Assembly (NCBI RefSeq): GCF_000531125.1
Contig: NZ_CBTK010000257.1
Span: 1 to 64,000 of the forward strand
DNA length: 64,000 nucleotides
Reading direction: 5' to 3'
DNA from: Candidatus Contendobacter odensis Run_B_J11
GTDB taxonomy: Bacteria; Pseudomonadota; Gammaproteobacteria; Competibacterales; Competibacteraceae
The notes under the pieces are model-generated. The model ran no database searches. It had not been told where the DNA came from and saw only the letters and a program-made list of their open reading frames with translations. The position numbers and the translations under genes are program-made. Shown here piece after piece: positions 19,035 to 27,400 of the stretch (position 1 is its first letter; each line of letters opens with the position of its first letter).

Positions 19035-20849
19035 CTATTTGACCAATCGCGCCTTGACGTAACTGCCTGGCGCATCCTCAATCACCGGCAGTTTGCCAGT
19101 GCCAGGGACGCGGGCCGGCACTTTCTCACCGGAGAGTTTACCCAGCCACTTCGCCCAATCCGGCCACCAGGAGCCGTCGGTCTGCTTGGCTTCCTTCAGC
19201 CATTCATCCGCATCGGCAGGGTGCTTGGGATTAGTCCAGAAGAAATACTTATTGGCTGCCGGCGGATTGATCGGGCCGGCGATGTGACCGGAACCGCTCA
19301 GTACGAATTTCACCGGGCCAGTAAACAGCAGGCTGCCGCTATAAGTAGAAGTCCACGGGGCGATGTGGTCTTCAATCGCCGACAGGAAATAGGTCGGCAC
19401 CTTGACCTTGCTCAGATCAATCGGCGTACCCAGCAGGGTAATGCCGCCTGGATCTTTCAGCCGGTTGTGCTGGTACAGATTGCGCAGATAGAAACTGTGC
19501 ATCTTGGCTGGCATCCGGGTGGAATCCGAGTTCCAGTACAGCAGATCGAAGGGGAACGGATCCTTGCCGAGCAGGTAGTTGCTGATAAAGAACGACCAGA
19601 TCAGGTCATTGGCGCGCAACATGCTGAAGGTGGTCGCCATCTCGCTGCCGTCGAGATAGCCCTTGAGTTCCATCCGTTTCTCCAGCGAGGCGATTTGCTC
19701 TTCCTCGATGAAGACCTCCAACTCGCCGGGCTGGGCGAAATTCAGCATGGTGGTGAGATGAGTGCCGGAGGTGATGCGCGGCGTGCCTTGAGCCGCCAGA
19801 TAAGCATTAGTGACCGACAGCAGGGTGCCGCCCAAGCAGTAGCCCAGCGCATTGACCTCAGCCTCGCCAGTCGCCTGTTCAATGGCCTCCAGCGCCGCCA
19901 GCGGGCCATCCTTCAGATAGTCGTCGAAGGCTTTTTCGGCCATCTTCTCGTCTGGATTGATCCAGGACATCAGGAACACGGTGAAGCCCTGATCCACGCA
20001 CCATTTGATCAGCGAATTCTTGGGCCGCAGATCCATGATGTAGAACTTGTTGATCCACGGCGGGAAAATCAGCAACGGCTTCTTGAACACATCCGGTGTA
20101 CTGGGATCGTATTGCAGAAGCTGCATCATCTCGTTCTGGTAAACCACCTTGCCCGGCGTGGTGGCGACGTTCTTGCCCAGTTCAAAGGCATCGAGGTCGG
20201 TCATCCGCATACTGAGCTTGCCCTTGCCGCGTTCGAGATCGCCCAGCATATTCTTCAGGCCATTGATCAGGTTCTGACCACCGGACTCAATGGTAGCGCG
20301 CACCACTTCCGGGTTGGTCATCGCGAAATTGCTGGGCGACAACGCATCTACGAACTGGCGAGTATAAAATTGCAGCTTTTTCTTGGTCTTGTCGTCGAAA
20401 CCTTCGACATTGGCGACCATGTCGTAAATCCAGCCTGACGTCAGCAGATAGGACTGCTTGATATAGGAAAACAGTACATTGTCCTGCCAGTCGTCGTGCT
20501 TGAAGCGCTTATCCCCCTTCGGTTCACGCACTACCGACTCCATCGGCTGGCCGAACATGGCGGGCAGCGTCTTCTGCCACAGCTCCATGTAGTTCTTCCA
20601 CAGATCCATCTGGGCCTGCGCCAGCTTCGCCGGATCAGCCATGATTTTCTGGGTCATCTCCATGAAGGATTTGCCCAGAGCCATGGTGTCCTTCATGTCG
20701 TGGGCGCCGTCGGTGCTCTGGCGGCTCAGGAAATCCTTGACGATCACCTGGCTCTTTTCGGCAATGTGGGAGAAAAGCTGCGCCATCTCCGCCGGATCCG
20801 GCATCTTGATTTCCGGCAGTTTCAATTCAGGTTTTTTTTGCTCAGCCAT
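19035..20849 (-). CDS. phaC: Class I poly(3-hydroxyalkanoate) synthase PhaC
   Basis: PhaC polymerises 3-hydroxyacyl-CoA into polyhydroxyalkanoate at the granule surface. The 604-residue product has the PhaC N-terminal domain (WKNYMELWQKTLPAM), the GGQNLINGLKNMLGDLERGKG stretch and the alpha/beta hydrolase core with the lipase-like box GYCLGG, whose Cys338 is the nucleophile. PPWINKFYIMDLRPKNSL and the C-terminal His region SGHIAGPINPP are also present. The length and the absence of a PhaE or PhaR partner gene point to class I (short-chain monomers). It lies 170 bp downstream of phaP, beyond a strong hairpin, so the two are probably regulated separately. Confidence 0.93.
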   Translation of the reverse strand: MAEQKKPELKLPEIKMPDPAEMAQLFSHIAEKSQVIVKDFLSRQSTDGAHDMKDTMALGKSFMEMTQKIMADPAKLAQAQMDLWKNYMELWQKTLPAMFGQPMESVVREPKGDKRFKHDDWQDNVLFSYIKQSYLLTSGWIYDMVANVEGFDDKTKKKLQFYTRQFVDALSPSNFAMTNPEVVRATIESGGQNLINGLKNMLGDLERGKGKLSMRMTDLDAFELGKNVATTPGKVVYQNEMMQLLQYDPSTPDVFKKPLLIFPPWINKFYIMDLRPKNSLIKWCVDQGFTVFLMSWINPDEKMAEKAFDDYLKDGPLAALEAIEQATGEAEVNALGYCLGGTLLSVTNAYLAAQGTPRITSGTHLTTMLNFAQPGELEVFIEEEQIASLEKRMELKGYLDGSEMATTFSMLRANDLIWSFFISNYLLGKDPFPFDLLYWNSDSTRMPAKMHSFYLRNLYQHNRLKDPGGITLLGTPIDLSKVKVPTYFLSAIEDHIAPWTSTYSGSLLFTGPVKFVLSGSGHIAGPINPPAANKYFFWTNPKHPADADEWLKEAKQTDGSWWPDWAKWLGKLSGEKVPARVPGTGKLPVIEDAPGSYVKARLVK

Positions 20850-20938
20850 ACCTCATTCCTCGCGTCATTATGGTGGTTAGCGGGTACCCGCTTCATTGTA
20901 ACTCATGGTGCATCTCTAGCGTCAGCAGCGGGAACCCC

Positions 20939-20991
20939 AAAAAAAATAAGCGGACAGGCCACCACGGAAAATCCGTGCGGCCTGTCCGCTT
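20939..20991 (-). terminator. Strong terminator/attenuator between phaP and phaC
   Basis: On the minus strand AAGCGGACAGGCC pairs with GGCCTGTCCGCTT around an inner stem (CACGGA/TCCGTG), followed by ATTTTTTTT. It sits 29 bp after the phasin stop and ~90 bp before the phaC start, so the abundant phasin transcript should mostly end here. Confidence 0.85.
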
Positions 20992-21019
20992 CATTAAACG
21001 GGCTTGCGAACCCGCTGCC

Positions 21020-21481
21020 TTATTTGACGACCAGTGATTTGAGTTCTTGCAGGCTCTCGGTCACACGCTTGTTGATGATGGCAAACGCTTCGGTGTTGGA
21101 CTTACTGACCATCTCGGCCAGCTCGCGCGCATTAGCCAGCGCCTGCTCAAAACCCTTACGGGCCAGTTCGGCCTGCTTGGCGGTCATTTCCTGGGGATTG
21201 CTGCCCGCGCTGGATAGTTGCTGCACGACCGCAGACACTTCGCTCATGGCCTGGCTCAGAATTTCCGCCTGCCGCTGCGCCACCGCCTGCATGCCCTGTA
21301 CCGCAGTCTGGTTGGCGGCAGTCAGCGCTTCAATGTTCTTGCGCTGCGCGGCGACAGCGGCTTCCATGTCAAAACCGGGAATCTTGAGATCGCCCAGCAT
21401 TTTGCTCATGTCAAACTTGTTCATATCGAACTTGGCGAAATCAACATTGGCGAATGGATTGAAGGGATTGTTAGCCATCAC
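21020..21481 (-). CDS. phaP: Phasin (PHA granule-coating protein, phasin_2 type)
   Basis: This 153-residue, mostly helical, amphipathic protein starts MMANNPFNPFANVDFAKFDMNKFDMSKMLGDLKIPGFDMEA and continues AAVAAQRKNIEALTAANQTAVQGMQAVAQRQAEIL, the PhaP/phasin_2 pattern. Phasins coat PHA granules and control their number and size. It is encoded just upstream of phaC in the same direction, with its own terminator and a set of TGC-rich palindromes in front. A second, unrelated phasin of the PhaI/PhaF type is encoded at 46827-47216. Confidence 0.9.
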   Translation of the reverse strand: MMANNPFNPFANVDFAKFDMNKFDMSKMLGDLKIPGFDMEAAVAAQRKNIEALTAANQTAVQGMQAVAQRQAEILSQAMSEVSAVVQQLSSAGSNPQEMTAKQAELARKGFEQALANARELAEMVSKSNTEAFAIINKRVTESLQELKSLVVK

Positions 21482-21512
21482 ATACTCTCCTGATTCATGG
21501 GTTCAAAGGTTA

Positions 21513-21590
21513 TTGTGCAACGCAACATCGGTTTGAGTATTTTGCATCGCGCAATTCCGGGAGTCAACCGAAATTTTTGCAATGCAGCAA
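21513..21590. promoter_or_regulatory. Three TGC-rich imperfect palindromes upstream of phaP: candidate PhaR operators
   Basis: TTGTGCAACGCAACA (21513-21527), TTGCATCGCGCAA (21542-21554) and TTTTGCAATGCAGCAA (21575-21590) lie 32-110 bp ahead of the phasin start. PhaR repressors of PHA-storing proteobacteria bind TGC/GCA-rich palindromes before phaP and are released by the polymer. The match is to the general form of such sites, recalled from memory, not to a scored motif. Confidence 0.5.
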
Positions 21591-21613
21591 ACTCATCGCG
21601 ATCCTGGATCCGG

Positions 21614-24268
21614 TCACCCTTCCCGCCCCAGACTTTTGGCGGCGATCTCATAGACATCCGGCGATAGCTCCGGCGTGGTCAAGATTCGCTCGATCTGGTT
21701 TTGCATCCTCTGCTGGCGATCCGGATCATACTTGCGCCATCGAGTGAACGCCGCCATCAGCCGTGCAGCGATCTGGGGATTGAAGGCATTGAGTGCCAGA
21801 ATCTGATCGGCGAGGAAAGTATAGCCGCTGCCATCAGCAGCGTGAAAATGTACGGGATTGGCCTGACTAAACACACCGATCAACGCCCGGACCTTGTTCG
21901 GGTTACGCAGGCTGAACGCCTCATGCCGCATCAGACCCTGAACGACCGCCAACGTACCGGAAAGCCGGGAGCTTGCTTGCAAGCTCAACCACTTGTCCAT
22001 CACCAGCGCCTCCTGCCGCCAGCGGTCATAAAATTCTGTCAGTGCTTCCACCCGTTCCGGGCCAGCGCAATGAGCCAGCGGCGCCAGCGCTCCGATCTGA
22101 TCCGTCATGTTGCCCGCTTCCCGGAACTGGCGCAGGCAGAGAGTGCGCAAATCGGCATCGTCGAGCTGCATCAAATAATCGAGGCAGATATTTTTTAGCG
22201 CCCGCTGACCGATAGCAACGGCATCAATCCGGTAGCCGTCCCGTTCCCGCTGATGCAAAGTCTCATAGGTCGCCAGTAATGAATCGCGCAGCCGTTCCGC
22301 CAGTGTCCGCCGCACGAAGCTGTGGGCAGCGTGGATACCGTCCACGTCCACGATCGCCATCTGTTCAGCGAGATAGTTTTCACTGGGTAGAGTCAGCACC
22401 TGAGCCAACAGCGCCGGATCGGCGGCAGAAGTGAGTGCCCGGCTAAACGCAGCGCTGAACGATTCCGGCAGCATCCACGTCCGCCCCTGCCGACGATCTT
22501 CGACCAGGGCGAGAAGTGCACGGATCGCCAAAGTCTGGCCGGCATCCCAGCGATTAAAATCATCGCGGTCATGCGCCAGCCGGAAGCGCACATCATCGTC
22601 GCTTTCCGTCGTGTTCAACTTTACTGGCGCGGAGAAGTCGCGCAATAGCGAGGGCACCGGGCGCTCCGGCACATTGACGAAGTGGAACACCTGTTCCGGT
22701 TCGCGCAATTCCAGTAGCCGGGTGGTTCCTTGCGGCTCATCGTCTCCCACCTGTTGCAGCGGCAAATCCTGTCCGTTGCGGTCCAGCAAGCCTAGCAGCA
22801 GTGGAATATGAAACGGTTCCTTGTGCGGCTGCCCCGGCGTCGGCGGGCAGGATTGGCGCACGGTGAGGGTGTAGGTGCGAGTTGCTGCATCGTAAGCGTC
22901 GCTGACGGTCAGTTCCGGGGTTCCAGCCTGGTGATACCAGCGCTTGAACTGAGTCAGATCAGCGTCATTGGCATCGGCCATTGCGGCGACGAAATCATCG
23001 CAGGTGACTGCCTGGCCGTCATGGCGCTGAAAATAGAGATCCATGCCGCGCCGGAAGCCGTCCCGACCGAGCAGGGTTTGGATCATCCGAATCACTTCGG
23101 CGCCTTTGTTGTAAACGGTAACGGTGTAGAAGTTGTTGATTTCGATGTAGGAATCCGGGCGCACCGGATGGGCCATCGGCCCGGCGTCCTGCGGAAACTG
23201 GCTGCTGCGCAGAATTCGCACGTCTTCAATCCGCTTGACCCCGCGTGAGCCGAGATCGCTGGAAAATTCCTGATCGCGAAATACGGTCAGCCCTTCCTTG
23301 AGGCTAAGTTGGAACCAGTCGCGGCAGGTCACCCGATTGCCGGTCCAGTTGTGAAAATACTCGTGGCCGATCACGCCGAGAATGCCCTGATAATCGACAT
23401 CGGTAGCGGTTTCCGGCTTGGCCAGCACATATTTGGTGTTGAAGACGTTGAGGCCCTTGTTCTCCATCGCGCCCATGTTGAAATCGCCTACCGCCACGAT
23501 CTGATACAGATCGAGATCGTATTCCAGCCCGAAACGGCGCTCGTCCCAGGCCATCGCCTGCTTCAACGAGTACATGGCGTGATCGCACTGGCTGATGTTG
23601 TCCGGTTCGACGTAAATTCGCAGCGTCACCGCCCGCCCGGAACCGGTGATGAACTGGTCTTCAATCCAGCGCAAATGACCGGCCACCAGCGCGAACAGAT
23701 AGCAGGGCTTGGGAAAGGGATCATGCCAGGTCGCCCAATGATGGCCGTCGGCCCGGTCACCGCTGGCGACCGGATTGCCATTGGACAGCAGCACCGGATA
23801 GCGGCTTTTATCCGCCGCCAGCGTGGTAGTAAAAATCGCCATCACGTCGGGGCGGTCGAGGAAATAGGTGATTTTGCGGAAACCTTCCGCTTCGCACTGG
23901 GTGCAGAAGTTGCCGCTGGACTGATAGAGACCTTCCAACGAAGCATTGTCCTGCGGGCGGATGCGGGTTATCACCGCCAGTTCAAAGGCTTCGGGCGGAT
24001 AGAGCAGGCTTAATTGGTCGGCGTCCACTTGATAGCGGTCGGTTGCCACGGGTTCGCCGTCCAGTTCCAGCGAAACCAATTCCAACTGTTGACCATCCAG
24101 CACCAGTGGCGTACCGGCGGGCGTGGCTTCGGCGCGGACGATCCGCAGCCGGGAATAGACTGTGGTGAAGTCATCGCCCAGTTCAAACCGCAGTTCAACC
24201 GTCGGAATGCAGTAGGCGGGCGGGGTGTACTCATTCAAATAAGTGGTTTTAGGGGTATGGGTCGGCAT
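21614..24268 (-). CDS. pepN: Aminopeptidase N (PepN, M1 family)
   Basis: PepN is a cytoplasmic zinc metallopeptidase that removes N-terminal residues from peptides. The 884-residue product has the exopeptidase motif GAMEN (266-270) and the zinc site HEYFH (302-306) with the downstream Glu325 in SLKEGLTVF. The order and spacing are those of E. coli-type PepN (~870 residues), including the C-terminal superhelix ending RIEXILTT-like (IERILTTPELSPDVYEIAAKSLG). It is a single gene, with no obvious link to the phasin gene 132 bp downstream or to the defence operon upstream. Confidence 0.95.
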   Translation of the reverse strand: MPTHTPKTTYLNEYTPPAYCIPTVELRFELGDDFTTVYSRLRIVRAEATPAGTPLVLDGQQLELVSLELDGEPVATDRYQVDADQLSLLYPPEAFELAVITRIRPQDNASLEGLYQSSGNFCTQCEAEGFRKITYFLDRPDVMAIFTTTLAADKSRYPVLLSNGNPVASGDRADGHHWATWHDPFPKPCYLFALVAGHLRWIEDQFITGSGRAVTLRIYVEPDNISQCDHAMYSLKQAMAWDERRFGLEYDLDLYQIVAVGDFNMGAMENKGLNVFNTKYVLAKPETATDVDYQGILGVIGHEYFHNWTGNRVTCRDWFQLSLKEGLTVFRDQEFSSDLGSRGVKRIEDVRILRSSQFPQDAGPMAHPVRPDSYIEINNFYTVTVYNKGAEVIRMIQTLLGRDGFRRGMDLYFQRHDGQAVTCDDFVAAMADANDADLTQFKRWYHQAGTPELTVSDAYDAATRTYTLTVRQSCPPTPGQPHKEPFHIPLLLGLLDRNGQDLPLQQVGDDEPQGTTRLLELREPEQVFHFVNVPERPVPSLLRDFSAPVKLNTTESDDDVRFRLAHDRDDFNRWDAGQTLAIRALLALVEDRRQGRTWMLPESFSAAFSRALTSAADPALLAQVLTLPSENYLAEQMAIVDVDGIHAAHSFVRRTLAERLRDSLLATYETLHQRERDGYRIDAVAIGQRALKNICLDYLMQLDDADLRTLCLRQFREAGNMTDQIGALAPLAHCAGPERVEALTEFYDRWRQEALVMDKWLSLQASSRLSGTLAVVQGLMRHEAFSLRNPNKVRALIGVFSQANPVHFHAADGSGYTFLADQILALNAFNPQIAARLMAAFTRWRKYDPDRQQRMQNQIERILTTPELSPDVYEIAAKSLGREG

Positions 24269-24419
24269 GAGGGGCGTCTTGAGAGTGAGGTTTAGGCGTA
24301 GTTAGAGGGTCTTGCTGCAAAATTTATCGAGACTGGATATGCGCGTGAGTTCCGGCAGCGAGTGGCACTTTCTTGGAGTCAGACCGCTAAATCGCAGAAC
24401 TTGACGACCCGTTAGCACC

Positions 24420-27400
24420 TTATGACCCATTAGGTGCTTCTGCCAGCAAAGCCACGTTCAGCGGCACTCTTAACCCCTCGCCGTAATACATTCCCCGGTA
24501 TTTGGGCATCTGCTTGATGCGGTCAGCATACAACCCGACTTTATCAGTAGCCGCGAAAGTCTTGGCCATCAATTTGGCGTCGGCCTCGCCCAGGCGCAGC
24601 GCCAGATAATTCGCTACCGCCATGAACAGCGACGGATCAAAATCCTTGGCTTCCTGCGACGCCACCACAAACGCAATCCCGTATTTGCGGCATTCCTTGA
24701 CCATGGTGGGAATCAGCTTGAGCCGGGCCGCCCGGTGCGCTTCGTCGAAAATGATCGCGTGGGTGATGCGCGGCGCGAGACCACGGCGAAACATGGTCTG
24801 GTAAAGGTTATACAGCACGAAGGTGGCGAAAGCGCGTTGCAGGACATCGTTGCGAGCATCGTGAATCTGGATCAGCACTGGACGATTTTGATCCAGCAGA
24901 CTGGGCAATTCGCCGCCGGTGCCGAACAGGCCGTAGTCGTCCAGTTCCGCCAGACGGTTCAGCAGCTTTCGGTCGGTTCGAGCATCGGCGCGGAGCAGGT
25001 CGAGGAAAGCGCGAAAGGCGGGAACCTCGCCGCGCTGGCTCGGCCCCCAGCCTTGATCCAGATAACTTTGCTTGAGCGCCTCACGCAACGAACCCAACTG
25101 CAATTCGCCCAGATCGGGGAAGATGGCGGCGAAAATGTCCCGCAACTGGCCGGCGTTGTCGAGATATGCGGTTGGGGTGACGCCGTTCACCTGCATCGGG
25201 TTGAAGCCCAAGCCGTTGTAGCGCACGGTCAGCGGCAGGTCGGGTAATTGCGCGGCCAGTTGCTGGTCCAGATCCTGATGATAGGAAAAAACAATCGGGG
25301 TAATGTGTTGCGCTGCGAGTTGCTGGCACAGGTTAATCAGACAGGTGGTTTTACCCATGCCGGGCAGGCCGAGAATCATCAAGTGCGGGTTGGCTTTGAT
25401 GCTGATCCGCCAGATCACCGGCTCGTCGCCCGATTCGCGGTGGCCGAGCAGGATGGCGGCAGCGGCCTGACTCCGGTTCTCTCCTGCCAAGGGTGGGTGA
25501 TCCAAAGGGTCGGGGGTCGCGCTGGACGCATCCAACCACTCCGGCGTTTCGCGCCACCCCTCCTTATCCAAGGCGGGGAGAACGGCCAAGTTGACCGGCG
25601 GGGTTTTCGGCGCGGTTGGCGCTGGAGTGGAATCGGGACTGAGAGGAATACCCGGTTCCGGCAGCAGGTCGGGGCCAAACAACCACAAGGGCGCTTCGCC
25701 GCCGTGGCTGATTTCCGCCGGTTGCCGCCCGTGGTATTCCGGGCAGAACACGAAGCCAGCCCGTTGCAATTCACCCAGCGCCGGCGGATCGGTCTCTTTC
25801 TTCACCAGCCGGTCAATTTCCCGCATTGCCCGCTGGAAAGCGTCTTCGCTCAGGGTATGGCGACGACCCTTGCGGGCGTAGAAGCGCAGGATGCGCGCCA
25901 GCCAGGCGCGATGGACGGTCTTTTCCAAAGCCGAAGTCTTGGGGCCGAACAGTTGTTCCCAGCGTCGGCAGGAAGCGTCGATCTGCTGATCCATCGTTTC
26001 CGCCAAATCCGGGGCGCGGGCGGTTTTGAGATAGCGGCGGAATTTGACCTCGATGAAGGCAATCCGCAGTCCGCTGCCTTTTTTGGGGGTGCTGATGTGC
26101 AGCAGATCAGCGCGCTGTTCGTTGCCGGGCAGGGCTTGATCCGGTTCGCGGAACAGTTCGGGAACATCATCCAGCGGGATGAAAAAGCCTTCGGTCAGCG
26201 CCAGCCAGACTTTGTCGGTCTCGCCAGCTTGGGCGCAATGGCGATGAACCAGGGCGACCGCGATCATTTCCTGTGGAGTGTGGCCCAGACCCGCCAGCCG
26301 TAGCGCCAGCCGCCCACTCACCGCCCGCAGCGCATTCAGCAGAAATTCGCAGTTGCGTTGACTGGAGGACAGTCCCATTTCGTTCAACGCGCCATCCAGG
26401 AGATGCCGCACTTCGTCGAAGCTGCTGGTGGAAGTGATCAGTTGCAGGAAGCCGAGATCATCGCGTTCCGGCACACAGTCAATCAGGTAAGCGTCGTAGA
26501 CCAGCGGCAGGTCACGGGGAGAATCGAAATACTCCAGCCCGGCGTTGCGGTCGGCGGTGATGACCCAATCGCAGAGACCGTGCAGATTTTCCAGCAGGTT
26601 GGCCTGTTCAGTATCCACTTCGGTCAACAGCACCGGCCAGTCTTCGGCATTGCCGCCCAGATGGCGGGCGACCGCCTGTAAAATGACGCTGTGCAGCTTG
26701 ATTTGGCGGGTGGTGAGCAGTTTGGTCGCGGGATGAGATTCCCCTTTCGGATCAGCGGGAATGAAGCTGATCCAGTGCGGAGGCGGTCCGGGTTGAAACT
26801 CGCGCGTCGGCATCAGGGTGAGGCCGTGCGCTTCGAGAACGCCGCCGGCAGGCAGACTGGATAACAGGCGGCAGACCACGCGGGAGGTGAACACATCGAA
26901 GGTCAGCGCCAGATGCGCGGGAGTCTCCGGGATTGGAGTATCGCGCCGCGCCCAGCGCAAGCGGGGCAAATTGACGCTGCCGGGGCGCGATACGCTGGTC
27001 ATGAACCAGCGATCTTCTTCTGGCACCGAACCGGCGCCGCTGCGGCGGCGTTCTACCGTAGCGGACAGGAAGCGCCCGGTCAGCTCGGTCGCCTGCCCTG
27101 CTGCGGGATACAGATCGAGTTCGTAGCAGAGATCGTGTTCTTCGCGGCGCAATTGCTCATGATCGGGCAACTCCGCTTCTTCATCATTATTAACCGTCGG
27201 GAGTGCCTTGCCGAGGGCGCGGGCGACCGGCATGGCATCGCCAGCCCGCAAGGCGTGAACCTGAATCCGCCGGTAATCGGGATGCAGATACAGATAGCGG
27301 CGGACTTCTTCAGCCAATGCCAGCGCCGCGCTTTTACCAACCGTGGGGGCAGCGTTATCGCCGTCGCCGATTAACCGCGCCAGCAACGCCACGGTCGCTT

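Noticed and set aside
19026-20438. 470-residue open frame opposite phaC
   Set aside because: It is a shadow of phaC with mirror-like composition and no recognisable domain.
25248-26303. 351-residue open frame inside the giant ATPase gene, plus strand
   Set aside because: It is antisense to the PD-(D/E)XK-like and linker region of a much better supported gene.
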